Positions 33,206 through 44,540 of a stretch of 64,000 nucleotides of DNA are shown piece by piece; position 1 is the first letter of the stretch; every line of letters begins with the position of its first letter. The notes below the pieces were generated by a model. The model saw only the letters and a program-made list of their open reading frames with translations, made no database searches and was not told the origin of the DNA. Source of the stretch: Hyperoodon ampullatus (lineage: Eukaryota; Chordata; Mammalia; Artiodactyla; Ziphiidae). The stretch covers positions 94,601,777-94,665,776 of the forward strand of contig OX457062.1 in assembly GCA_949752795.1 (NCBI GenBank). The letters are read 5' to 3'. Position numbers and translations under genes: made by a program.

Positions 33206-35854
33206 TGATGGAAGAAGACAGCTTACTAAGCCTGGAGTAACACAGGACCTTGCCTCAAGAATGCACATCCCCCCTGCATAGCATCTTATAGCCTACACTC
33301 CTGCTCCCTTTGACGGTGCAGGAATGACCTGGGGCCTCCCTGGAGCATTGGGGGGTTATTAGTCCTTATCATCAGGGAGTTTCGGTCGTTGTTACTACTT
33401 ATCCTTTGGATACCTTACAAGTACTAAAAGTACAGTTGTTACATTCCTGGTATATCCTGCCACCGTCACCGTTGTGTCTTGGGAGTATTAATGTGCCTGT
33501 GCTACAGGGAAATGTCTTGACATTATTGCTTTTTCATCCCCTGAGCCTTTGAGCATCACTGATGCTGTTTGGGGGCCTCCCACCATGTTTCACTGTGAGA
33601 CTAGAGGCAGGTATAATAGCTCCTCTCAGAGAATCTGCCTGGAACTGCCCCCAGAAGGTGTTCCCAGGCTGGCCCCAGAGCCTGGGTGGGTCCACAGCTC
33701 AGCAAACTGATCCTATGCCAGGGCCTGTCCTAAGCTTCTGGAAGGTTCCCGTCCCTCTTGCCCTCTCCCAGGGATCCCAAAAGATGGCAAGGGAGGTGGC
33801 CCCTACCTGGGGAGAGGGGCAGGGAGAGGATTTAGGGTGTTCACATGTGCCAGCTGCTTTGATCTCCTGGGATGAAAGGGCCTGGTGCTTCCTGTACCAC
33901 AGGCAGGTTCAAGACAGGGAGCCGCAGACCGAGGCATTGGCCGCCTTGCAGCTGAGGTATCGAACTGTCCCAAGAAGGAGGATCGTGGGAGCAGAAAGAT
34001 CAAAACCCTTTCCCAGTGTTGTGGTCAAGGACCAAGAGTGGACTCCAGATGGCCCACGTGTGATTGTCCTCTCGAGGGTCACCTGGGGCCAGTGCTCCCC
34101 CAGCACTCCCTGACCCTGCAGATTACCACGTGTGCTCAGGCCTCACAAACTCCCTTGCTTAATTAGGAAGGTAACTCAGCTGCAAAACAGTCATCTGATA
34201 TGTTTCGACGCCAAAGAGAAATTCCTCTTAGACCCTCTGCTGTTCTAGATTATCCATGCTCCGTTAGTTTGAATTACGGTGCAACTTCTGTGGCCCAGAC
34301 ACAGGCCAGAGCTATGCGATCGGTTCCTGGAGCTGGAATCCTCCCGGCACCCGGGAAGTACTTGGAAGCATAGGAGGAAGGAGGGCTTAAGACCCATCTG
34401 ACCTCCATGCAAACCTAAGGATTGCCTTGTCAGCACAAAGGAGCCAGCTCTGCCCAGAGCCTGCCTGCCCCAGGGCCTGCGATGCCCATGGGTGCTTTTG
34501 AGTCAAGCCACTTTCGTGCCCTCTGGGCCAGGCCTCCTTTGAGGGTTTTAAGTCAATGGCAGAAGCCTCTACAGCGGCTCCTGGGTAAAACTTGGAGCAG
34601 AGGCAGGGACGGGCTTCTCCTTGAGTATGAATAAGATCCTGAGTGGAGCAGCCACACTGCACTGGATAATTTTATTATGATTGCCCACCTCCCCCATCCC
34701 CAAACCATCCTGATCTCATTGGCCTAGATTGCTGCATATCTCAGAATGATGGATGGGCTGCCTCTCCCTTCCCAGGCAGGGTGGCCAGCCCTGCTACCGA
34801 GACACCTCCTCCCCAGCCCCTTCCCAGATTTATTCCCTGTGTTTACAGTGCCCAGAGAGTAATCAGTGTCCTGGGCCGGCTGCGCACTCTGATTATCTCC
34901 GCTCGGTTGATGGATGAGCCTTTGGGGAACTTAGATGACAACCCCCGCCCTGCTCCCCTGTGCCCACCCCTGCCTGGGCCTCAGCACCCTTCCCAACCTT
35001 CGACGCCTCCCAGGAGTCAGATAATGGGCCTCTGGGCTGGAACCGAAGGAGGGGGTAGTCGTGGAGGAGGAGAGGTGACAGTCTTCGGCCCCCACCTCTC
35101 AGCACTGCTGTGAGGTAACTGGAAAGGGTCTCTGTGGCTCCCCCTTCCCTCCAGGGAGCCTGGGACAGCGGGCAGACAGTGCCACCAGCTAGCTTCTCTG
35201 AAAGTCACCCCCCCACACACACACACACAGCCCAGCTCTGCTCAGAAGCCCCCTTCCCAGGAAACAGCTCCATTATCCTCTCCCATCTCCCATCACTCCA
35301 TGACTCCTACCCCCTCGGCACTTGTGTACACAGTTTACACTGTAATGATAATTTGTGCTGGTTTATGTGTTTCTTTACAAATGTTTTTATGTCCCCTGTG
35401 TGTGTATGAGAGAGGTTTATGGTTTGTGTGTGCATGTGTGTGCCCACACGTGAGGTCACGTGCTCTGTGTGTGTGTGTCTGCTCCTGATCAGACTCTGAT
35501 TGCCATCTTCTCCCCCACGGAGGCGGGGGGCTCTCACCCAGCTCCCTGTGGGGAGGGCAGAGTCTGGATCCTGGGGGCTGAGGGGGAGAGTAGGGAGAGG
35601 CAGGCAGTCAAAGATGATGGCTGTCGAGGCAGGGTCTGCACTGTCCCCCAGCCACCAGTTAGAGAATGCAGAAGGTCAATCTTAGATAACTGTTTTGTCT
35701 ATAGGATCACAAACAACTGGTTTGACTATATTTTTCCCAGCAAATTGACTGAACCCACTGGTTGTTTTGGAGCCAAACGGTCTCTGCCTTTTATTACTTA
35801 CATGTGGCTGTGTATATATCTATGTCTTGTCTTCTCCAGACTTGAGTTCCCGTC
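33206..35854. other. Intron 1, no gene seen
   Basis: It is largely unassigned unique sequence. Imperfect TG-rich patches lie at 35395-35485. A GATA-like 'ctgattatctcc' lies near 34887. Confidence 0.45.
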
Positions 35855-35960
35855 ACTGGAAAATGGGGGTGTGATACTGGGAGGTTTAGAAGCGGTAAAG
35901 AATGCATGTGGCCACGTGGTGTGATTAGCACAGTGCCTGGTACAGAGCGAGTCTTCACAC
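35855..35960 (+). repeat. MIR SINE 3' fragment
   Basis: 'tcactggaaaatgggggtgt' and 'tagcacagtgcctggtacag' are the sense 3' half of MIR. Confidence 0.65.
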
Positions 35961-36764
35961 CACTTGGCTATTAGCTACTGCCTGCCTAGAGACCCCGGGT
36001 CTAGAGGAAGGTCACTTCCCAGGGGCTGGGAAGCCAGGCCCAGGAGCCCTCCCAGCAGTTCATGACCCGCTGGGTGGGGTATCCCTCAGCAGGGCTCCTG
36101 TGACCTCTCCATGGTGATCAACTCAGGAAGAGTCAGGCACTCAGGCCCCTGGGCTCCTGGAAAACCACACCCCTGCCCAGATGGTCACCTGGAAAGGTGC
36201 CTGGTGACCCTTGGAACCATCCTGTGCTCCCTTCTTGAAGGGTAGTTAGAAGCAAGAGTTACGCGCCCTCGACCAAGGTACCCCAGGTGCAGGAGTCCGG
36301 CTGCCCCCAGAGCCCGATGCCAGCACTTATGGGACTCCCACTGCCCTGGGTGTGTGGTGGGAGAGGGGTGGCAGGCCCACTCCTGCACCCACTCAACCCC
36401 GTGTGCACTGATGCCTCCAGTACAGCACCAGCCCTCTGACCTCACACACAGCAGGTGACACCTCAGAGTGCCACCTCTGCATGCCTGTAGGACAGTGGCC
36501 TGGCTGGGCGATGGAGAGGAGGAGCTGGGGCCTCACGAGTTAATTACCTAAGCCCGTCACTCTCCCTAAACCCTCCCTGCTGGGACATGGAGGGGCGGGG
36601 GTGACTAGGCAGGGGCTACGTGCTCCTTCATCCTTAAAGGCGGGTTATACATCTGAGCCCACCTGTCCCCTCCCAGCCCCAGGTCTGGGAAGAGCCTCCC
36701 AGCTGGGCCCTCAGCTGAGGATACCTCCTGCCCTGCAGGTGAAGGTGGGGAGAAGAGTAAGTCA
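35961..36764. other. Intron 1, no gene seen
   Basis: Nothing is recognised. A homeodomain-type gttaattacc lies at 36539-36548. Confidence 0.45.
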
Positions 36765-37090
36765 CAGAACCCTAGAGTCTCAGGGTTGGAAGGGGAGTCA
36801 AATAATGTAACACCCATTCACTTCTTAAAACCCCCCAACCACATCCCTACCTGTTGGTTGATCATGCAGCTTCAGCATGAATACCTGCAGTGACGGGGAA
36901 CTCACCACCCTACATGGAAGCCCATACAGCTCTGACTGCCCCAAATTCTTCCTTGTACTGAGCTGAAGTCTGTATCCCTGAAGCCCCCACCTCTTAGTCC
37001 TGTTTCTACCCCCTTGGAATCCTGTAGAACACATCTGATTCTGCACATGGGGGTCCTCCAGGCATTTAAAGATGGCCTCTGGCACCTGGA
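36765..37090 (-). repeat. L3/CR1 LINE 3' fragment
   Basis: The antisense CR1 order is long and clear: 'tctcagggttggaaggggag', 'cagtgacggggaactcacca', 'ttcttccttgtactgagctg' and 'gcatttaaagatggcctctg'. Confidence 0.82.
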
Positions 37091-38959
37091 GTCTTCTCTC
37101 CCATGAGCTCAGCCAGCCAAGTCTGATACCCCCTCCGTCTCAGATGCTTTCCTGGGAACCAAGTTGTCTAGATCCCCGGTAACAGCTGTGATGCTCCAAA
37201 CGCCGGCTGACTGGCCCAGGGATTTCAGCCTAGGCGTCCTCAGCTGCAACCACTGTCCCAGGGGCCAGGAGGAGGGAGTGGGTTAGCTGCCTTCACCCTT
37301 CCCCACCTCCACCTCACCCCTTCCCAACCCCTGTTTTCCTTTGGATTAACAATAAATTGCAGTGAAAGATCCGTTTATCTCCAGTGGGAATTAAGGAATT
37401 AAGCTGGTGAGGGGCCTGAGAGAGGGAGCATATTGCAGAGATTCAGGACATAGAGAGGATAGTGGGGAGGGCGGGGGACCCTCTGCCTGCAGTCACCTCA
37501 CTGTGAGGCGCTGGGGGCAGCCCCCTAGTTCTCCCAGCAGCCTGTGCCCTAATTGGCACGGGTGGGGACCGGTTGGAATGGGTGTGGTCACCGGTGGGAG
37601 GCGGTGCCCACAGGGATGCCTCGGGGGGGGGGGGGTCTCCTGGCAGCCTCTCCTGTCGCCCGTTGGTGCCTCACGCCATGGTGCAGCGGCTGTGTGGCAT
37701 GTCACAGCACTGGGAGAGCGAGCCACGGCATGTGGTGGGGTGAGGCACCTCACCATCTGACCTTGTGATACACAGACTGTGATACAGATTCTGCAGCCTC
37801 ATGTCCGTCCCCCCACCACCACCACCGCCGCAGGCAGTTTATCAGTACCGTCCAGGCACTAAAAGCGCGTCCCCTCCCCGCCCCAGAAGACCCTTGCCGT
37901 CTTCTTAGACATGGATTCCCATGGCCATTGGTGAAATGAGTCTTTGGCCCCTGGAGTGTCTGGCCTCTTTATCCTGAGGGTAAACCAGAAACCTCCTTCC
38001 TGAACCCGAGAGGAGGTTAGTCAGGCTCCGCCCCCCAACACGTCTCCACCCTCCTGAGCCCCAGCACCCCGCCCCCAAAACCCAGGAGGCGTGGCTTGGA
38101 GCCCCTTATGCCCTGTCCCGCAGGCTCGCTGCTCCTTGCCAACTCCCCACCCCACCCCGCCTTAGATGGTGGTCCTTTTGCCAAACCTGCCAAACCCTGA
38201 GGCTGAGCAGGGAGAGATAAGGAGCTGAGCTGTGCTCAGAGGGAGGAGGCGGGGAGGGGAGCAGTGAAGAGGGGATGGCTCCTCCCTTGGCCGCCTCTGG
38301 GTCACCCAGACACGCCCCCAAATAATATTTTCTATCGCTGTCATCCCTCTGTCTCCTGACACCCCACCAGGGTGGGGAAAAGGGGTCGATATTCAATGGT
38401 AGCAGCCACCGGGAAGGGCGGGGCAAGATAAAGATCGAGGCGGGGCTGGGGACAGTCTGTGGTGGGTGGGGTGGGGGTGGGGCAGCCTCCAGAGCGGGGC
38501 TGGGGAGTTCCAGAGGTGCTCCGGATTCAACACTGGTGTAGGGGTGAAGACGCCAAGTGGGCCCTCAAGTCCAGGAGTCTAGCTGGTTAATAATTAGTAA
38601 CTCTGGTTAGTAAATCATTAGTGTTTTCTCCCCAATTTCAGCTCCCCCACCTCCAGCCCTGGAGATCCTTCTAGGCTCTGTCCACCCTCTCTCCCAGCTG
38701 CTTTCTGGTCTCTAGAGCCAGCATGGTGTTTAATCTCCAAGAGTAATTAGCGACCTGCAGGCCTGCTCCCACGGGCTCTTTGGATGCACCTAGATATTGC
38801 CTGCTGGGAGGGCAGGCCCTTTGACCAGCCCAGAGAGCATCTCAGTACTCACTCTCCTTGGCCCCCATTGACTGACTTGGTTGGGCCCTTTCTGCTGGCC
38901 AGATGGGGTCCTGGGGTGATCCTGTGGGTGACTCTTCCCTAATCCTTTAGGTGAGGTCA
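37091..38959. other. Intron 1, no gene seen
   Basis: It contains a G13 run (37623-37635), a CCA/CCG triplet patch near 37815 and a G-rich tract at 38461-38482. A/T-rich motif islands lie at 37345-37405 (ttaacaataaat) and 38585-38640 (aataattagtaac). Confidence 0.45.
38461..38482 (+). other. G-quadruplex-capable tract
   Basis: Runs ggg, gggg, ggggg and gggg are separated by single T bases. Confidence 0.65.
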
Positions 38960-39460
38960 GTTAGTCTACAGATGTTCTTTGAGCATCTGTTAAGTGCCAG
39001 GTACCGTATGTCAAGAAAAAGTACTTCAAGCCATTCAAGTTGACATTAAAGGCTTTATTCAAAGGCTCATGGGGGCGGGGTGCGGCACATGTCCTTGAGG
39101 TTTGGCCTTTGGGTGGCATTTTTCATCTGTAACTACTGGAACACTTCCCATTGGCAGTTGTCCTGGTTTCCATGCCTTTTCCTGGCTCCTTGGTGCAATC
39201 CCATCCTGGTGGCTATCAGAACAGTTCTTTCTAGAACTGTTTTTGTAAGCCGTGTGGTCAGGGGACCGGGAGGTGGCAAAGGAAGGGCAGAAAAGGGAAA
39301 AGGGAAAGGAGACAAGGGCTGAAGCGAGGGCCCTGAGAGCCTCTCCTGCCTGTTTCAGTCCTTGGCAAGAGCTGGGGCTGAGCCCAGTTGTGATGTACCG
39401 TCTGAAAACAGGTGTCCTCCCGCTCTGGGCTCTGGGATGGCACACAGAGCCGGTCTAGGG
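38960..39460 (-). other. Unassigned element with antisense poly(A) signal
   Basis: After a short 'gttaagtgccaggtacc' relic, the minus strand carries AATAAA (39054-39059 as tttatt on +) followed by 'gcctttaatgtcaac'. It could be a decayed LTR or the 3' end of a retrocopy. I cannot name a source. Confidence 0.3.
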
Positions 39461-40205
39461 AATTACTCGAGTGATTAAAGTCTGCACAGTGCTGCACTGG
39501 GCTGCGAAGGAGACACCTGGGCCCTAACTTGGGGGAGGCTTCCCGCGGGGAAGTGACCTTGATGCTGAGACCTGGAGTCTGTAGGAGTGGCTGGGGGAAG
39601 CGGCAGAGGAGAATGACCGGGGCAGTCTGAGGGAGGCCAGATGCAGACACACATGAAAGAAGACTAGAGTCTTCTGGAATGTCTTCAGGATGGGGGAGCC
39701 AGGAGCTTGTAGCCATGGAGGGGGCTGGGAAGGCCGTGTGGAGGATTTTGGCCCTCAGAGAACGATCCCCTCTATCTGCTCTGTCCAGTTTCAGCCTGAC
39801 CTGCACCCCAGACCAGCTGGTCTGACTGCCAGCTGGACAGTCCCGCTTCAGGCCCCATGTACAATCCTCCTCTTCCCAGGACACAGCCCTCGCTGGACTC
39901 TCCCCATTTCTGTGCTTGGAACCCCAGTTTTGCATTCAGTGGAGCTCTGACCAATTCTTCTCCATCCTCTGCATCTGATTTGTTGCCAGTTCTTATTGGC
40001 CCCATTTCTGTCAGACCCCCCACCCCGTGCCAGTCCCGACACCATGACCCTCTGAGCCATCCGGGGGCCTCTCCCCATTCCTGTGTGGCCTGCGCACACT
40101 GAGAGCAAGGAGAAGTTGGGGTATGTCATGCTCCTCCTGCTCTGCCTGAAGCCCTCCTGGGCTCCCCGGTGCTGCTGTCTTAAACACAGTCTCCGTGATC
40201 GAGGC
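39461..40205. other. Intron 1, no gene seen
   Basis: Nothing is recognised. Open frames here have no known domain. Confidence 0.45.
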
Positions 40206-40416
40206 CAGGGCTCTCACCCCCCCAACTAGCACTGCTGACATCCTGAGCCAAGTAATTCTGTGCACTGTAGGGTGCTTAGCACCCTCCCTGGCCTCTATCA
40301 GGTGGATGCCAGTAGCATCCTCCCACCCTACCCCCCACCATGTGACAAGAAAAAATGTCTTTACACATTGCTGAACATCCCCTGGGGGCCAAGTTACCCC
40401 CAGTTGGGAACCACTG
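40206..40416 (-). mobile_element. MER20 DNA transposon (hAT-Charlie)
   Basis: The 211-bp element runs from cagggctctcac to tgggaaccactg, with inner blocks 'cactgtagggtgcttagcac' and 'ggcctctatcaggtggatgc'. A decayed 8-bp target duplication (atcgaggc/gtctaggc, 6 of 8) flanks it. It is non-autonomous and encodes nothing. Confidence 0.88.
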
Positions 40417-40629
40417 GTCTAGGCTCTTGCTGTAGCCAGAACCTACTTTTCCAAAGATATCTCCCCCTGCCTGACTTGGGCACATTCAAGTTTGCAGCCA
40501 GAGTTAACTGCTCCTGGCTCCTGCACTCCTGCCCCTGGGCCTTGGCTTCTGCTGCTGGCTGAGCCCAAAGCCCCAACATGTGAAAATACCTGTGAAATAC
40601 CTGGTTCCCAAATGGCCCCTTCCCCAGTC

Positions 40630-40790
40630 TCCTGGTACTACGTTGTCTGGTACTGTCTTTCTTTCTTCCCCTCATCCTAGACGCTGAGGTCTTTGCAGGA
40701 GAGGTCTCTGCAGGAGAGGTCTCAGCCTTACAATCTCTGCAGGCTCTAGCTCAGTGCCCTGTACACAGTAGGTGCCCCGTAAATGTACAG
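40630..40790 (+). repeat. L2 LINE 3' end
   Basis: 'catcctagacgctgaggtct' and 'cagtgccctgtacacagtag' are the L2 terminus. A 15-bp unit, gaggtctctgcagga, is duplicated inside it (40686-40723). Confidence 0.72.
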
Positions 40791-40795
40791 TACAC

Positions 40796-41189
40796 CGATG
40801 GGAGCTGCTGGCTTGCCCTCCTTCTCAAGCCCAGTAAGCTCTGAGGTTTCCTTCCCACCCCCGCGCACCTCCCTGTTTTCCTGGCACTTTGTTTAACCCC
40901 ATAGCCAAGATGTGAAAACTGCTCTGCTTGCCTCTCTCCTGACGCCTCCCATACTCACGTCGTGTTGTTTGTGGCAAACAAAGGCATCTTTTTGCCATTT
41001 AGTCAACATTTACTAAGTATCTACCTCCCATGCCTTGACCCCTAGGGAGCAGGGGGCTCTGTAGTCGCGCATGTGTGAAGGTGTGTGTGGGTGTGTGGTT
41101 TCCCAGGGTGTGTGTTGGTGCATTGCTAGGTGCAGGTGTTTGTGTCTGACTTAGAACTTGTGCCATCCATGCCAGGGTTTGTTGGGGGT
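40796..41189. other. Intron 1, no gene seen
   Basis: A gtgtgtgg-rich patch lies at 41072-41118. The rest is unassigned. Confidence 0.45.
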
Positions 41190-41470
41190 CTGCTCCTCCA
41201 CTAGCTCCTCCACTGGCCAGGCACCCTGGGCTTGTCCCCTCTACACGCCCTCCCTCACTTTTCATTCCTTTGCTCGCGCTGTCCCCTCTGCTTGGTGAGC
41301 CCGATTTCACTGCCCGGTAAAGTCCTGGTCATCCTGCAAGGCCCTTTCTTCTCTAACCCCTCTCCCCAAGTTCATCATTTTCTCCCTGGAACCGTCATGG
41401 CACTTGTGAACATTCCTACCATAGCACATGATCACGGTATTAGTTCATGGATTCCGTGTCCTTAAGCCCG
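41190..41470 (+). repeat. L2 LINE fragment
   Basis: 'tttgctcgcgctgtcccctc', 'cctggtcatcctgcaaggcc' and 'catggcacttgtgaacattc' follow the L2 order. Confidence 0.68.
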
Positions 41471-41483
41471 GGACGATATCATT

Positions 41484-41521
41484 CGTGTGTGTGTGTGTGA
41501 GTGAGTGTGTGTGTGTGTGTT
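41484..41521 (+). repeat. (GT)n microsatellite
   Basis: gt units run for 37 bp with two ga interruptions, just upstream of a SINE. Confidence 0.92.
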
Positions 41522-41556
41522 TATAATCCTTGTTTTCAGGCACTTGATAGATTCTT

Positions 41557-41767
41557 TTTTTTTTTTTTTTTTTTTGCTGTACGCAGACCTCTCACTGTTG
41601 TGGCCTCTCCCGTTGCGGAGCACAGGCTCCGGACGCGCAGGCTCAGCGGCCATGGCTCACGGGCCCAGCCACTCTGCGGCATGTGGGATCTTCCCAGACC
41701 GGGACACGATCCCGTGTCACCTGCATGGGCAGGTGGACTCTCAACCACTGCGCCACCAGGGAAGCCC
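41557..41767 (-). mobile_element. CHR-2-type SINE
   Basis: It is inserted in antisense. A T run at its left edge is the A tail, followed by tgcggagcacaggctccgga and gcgccaccagggaagccc. The 13-bp target duplication ttgatagattctt is at 41544-41556 and 41768-41780. A young cetacean-type copy. Confidence 0.93.
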
Positions 41768-41780
41768 TTGATAGATTCTT

Positions 41781-43662
41781 AATATATGTTTATTAAGTAA
41801 ATTGAAGTAAATTGCTTATTTTCCTAAAGCACTTTCTTTGTACTGTTCTAAGAATGTGTCTCTGATTAATGACTTTGCTTAATCATTCTGCACGTGCCCC
41901 CATGTGTTTCTGTGCCTGCAACCGTGCACATACATACACGTCTATATGTATACAGCACTATTTAACTGCACACGTGTGCTTGGTTGGACGTGCATGCGTG
42001 CGTGGGTCTCTGTTTCAGTGTTTCTGTAGATTTAAATGTGGCTCCCCCCCCAGTGCAGCCCCTCTGCAAGCCCCTCACCTTTGAGAATTGAAGGAGTGAG
42101 AGTGAGGGGGACTGGGTAGTGACTCCCGCCAGGCAGCTTTCTCCAGCCACCTGAGATCTTCCTCCCAGAATTTCCTTCTGACCCCAGCCCATGGTCTGTT
42201 GGAAGTGACCAGGGGCTTCCTGTCCATCCTGGGGCAGCCTAGGGTAGGCAGGTTAGGTTGGAGGACAGAGCCTTCTGTGGCCTAGTCACATCATACCCCG
42301 TTCCCGATCCATCTCTGCCCTGTTTAATTGGAATTTGTCTAGTGGAGACCATCTGTTCCATTCCGTCCTGTTTCCATGACAACCAAGTGGCTTGAGACTG
42401 AGGTTTGTGGTGAGAGAAGTGGCCTGGGGGATGCTGGGAAAAATCAGTGATGTCCTCCCCCTCAGACCAGCTCTGCCTTGCCCTTTCCTTTCTGCCCTGC
42501 CCTCACCCCCAAGCCCAGAGCAAAAATAAAGCTATTGCCTGCCAGGGCGTGAAGTCCCCCAGCACCCCCTCTCGCAGCTCAGCCCAGCCCTGCTCTCTCC
42601 CAGGCTCCTTTGGGTTTCCTACACTCGGCTCCCTCCGGCTTCCATTCATAAGCTCTTGCCACCAGCGGACTGGGGAGCTAGCCCTGTCCTTCTACCCACA
42701 CCTGGGACTAGAAGGGAAATCTGGGGGCACAAAGCCCTGCAGTTTCTGCCTGCACTTTTGAGCCTCAGCCACCCCTGCCTCCAAACCACTTCCTCGCCCC
42801 ATCCAGGCATCTTAAGATCTCCTTCAGCCAGGGATGACACACATGCACACCCCTCACTTTACAAGCATCAGAACTTTCAACCCACTTTGATGGTTGATGC
42901 ATTTCCCCTCCCTAGCCAGTGTCCAAGGAACCTCAGTCCCCACAGACCTTCCACATGACAGGACTTTGAGAGTGGGGTCCCTTACTTCCCTCCCAAGTTT
43001 GTGAGCGCTCCCTGAGCCGCCTTAGAAACACTCAGGACCCCCTGTACCCAGGGCTCTCCCACCCACCCCACCCCCTGGCCCTAGTGAGCAGGGTGGCCCC
43101 GGCAAGTGCGTGGCAGATAGAAGAACTCTGAGCCTGGGGGGTGGTGGGCAGCTCTGCAGCTGGATGGTCCCTGGATTCCTGGGGGCTCAGACAGACTCGG
43201 ACACATTGGGATGAGTGTGAGGCTTTTTCTCTCCTATTTCTGGATAGGCAGTTCTGTTTTCATAGTGTTATTTTCTGCCCTAATTTCCCCATCTATGGCA
43301 AAGCCTCTTCTGTGCCTGCTCTATTACCAGGGGACCTGCCTGTCTTCAAAAATAAGTGGTGTGGCTTGTCAGGTGACCCGTCTGTCGCTCTGGTTCCAGG
43401 CATAAGGTGCCACCACACCTTATGGGGCGGGGAGCCTGCCCAGAGGTGGGGGTCCCAGGATCTCCCCAGTGCCCCCCACCCCAGCAGAATCAGTCCGGGG
43501 CAGAGGAGGGAAGAAGACCTCAGAACGTCGATGCTCAGAGCAGCTGTGCTGAGCAGGGGACACCCAAATCTGGGGGCTCCGCAACCTTGCAGCGGTCTCC
43601 TAGTGGCCGGCCTGCCTGTGTCGGGGTGGGATCTAGCTCCCTGCCACCCATCCTTCTTCATG
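41781..43662. other. Intron 1, no gene seen
   Basis: It is mostly unassigned, with an RFX-type motif at 42370-42383. Confidence 0.45.
42370..42383 (+). promoter_or_regulatory. RFX X-box-like motif
   Basis: GTTTCCATGACAAC is a strong imperfect palindrome of the RFX X-box type, in sequence without a visible repeat. Confidence 0.45.
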
Positions 43663-43975
43663 TGCCTCTTCTTTTATTATTGAGACATAATTCACCTACC
43701 ATAAAATTCACCCTCTTCAAGTGGACAATGCAGTGGGGTTTAGTATATTCACAAAGTTGTGCCGCCATCACCACTCCCTCATATGGAACATTTTCGTCAC
43801 CCCAAAAAGAAATCCTGTACCCATTTGCCATCATTCGCCATTATCCCACCCCCTCCAACTCCTGGCAGACACTGTCTACTTCTGTGTCTCTGGATTTGCC
43901 GGTTCTGCACAGTTCATAGAAGTGGAATCATACCCGGAGTGGCCTTTTGTGGCTGGTGTCTTTCACTGAGCATCC
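43663..43975 (-). repeat. L1M 3' fragment
   Basis: On + it reads 'attcacctaccataaaattc', 'gtttagtatattcacaaagt', 'ctctggatttgccggttctg' and 'gaagtggaatcatacccgga', the antisense of an old L1M 3' region. Confidence 0.85.
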
Positions 43976-43989
43976 CATGTGCCTCTTTC

Positions 43990-44540
43990 CATGTCACCAC
44001 CCTGATTCAACAGCACCAGTGGCTCCCAGTTGCCAGCAGGGGGAAGGGGGTGAAGTGCAGACCCTTGTCTGGTACAGAGCCCTCTTTAACCTGGCGGCCA
44101 GTTCCCTTTCGTGTCACCTCCGCACCACGCAGCCAGCACGTTAGCCACAGCCAGGCTTTTAAAGACCGTCTTCCCTCTTCCTGTTCCCTCTTCTGCCTCT
44201 GAGGGACGCCTGCTTATCCTGCAAGACCCAGCTAAAAATCTCACCTCTTCTGTGCTCCTCCATCACCCTCAGAATCACTCCTCATCTGAACTCCCATGGA
44301 TTTTGGTTCATACTTTAAAAAACAAACAAACAAAACACAGCACTTATCACTCAGTAATTATTTGTTTTCATGTGTGGTCCTCTGCTAGACTGAGCTTGCA
44401 CAGAGAAAGAAAATGTCTTATTCTCTCTTATTCCTCTACCTTCCTTCCTCTTGCCACTTTCACCATCGCCTCTACCCAAATGAACTAGCACTGTGCTTGG
44501 TGCACAGTCTGTGTTCAGTAATGCTTCACAGACTCGAAAG
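43990..44540 (+). repeat. L2 LINE 3' region
   Basis: 'ccagtggctcccagttgcca', 'cctgcaagacccagctaaaa', 'agcacttatcactcagtaat' and 'ctagcactgtgcttggtgca' follow the L2 order. A caaa/caaaca run at 44320-44335 interrupts it. Confidence 0.85.

Noticed and set aside
39258..39935. 225-codon antisense open frame
   Set aside because: No recognisable domain, and the composition matches surrounding noncoding sequence.
44033..44046. Additional CTCF-like match CCAGCAGGGGGAAG
   Set aside because: It lies in an L2 copy and misses the key C of the GGC core, so it was not listed as a site.
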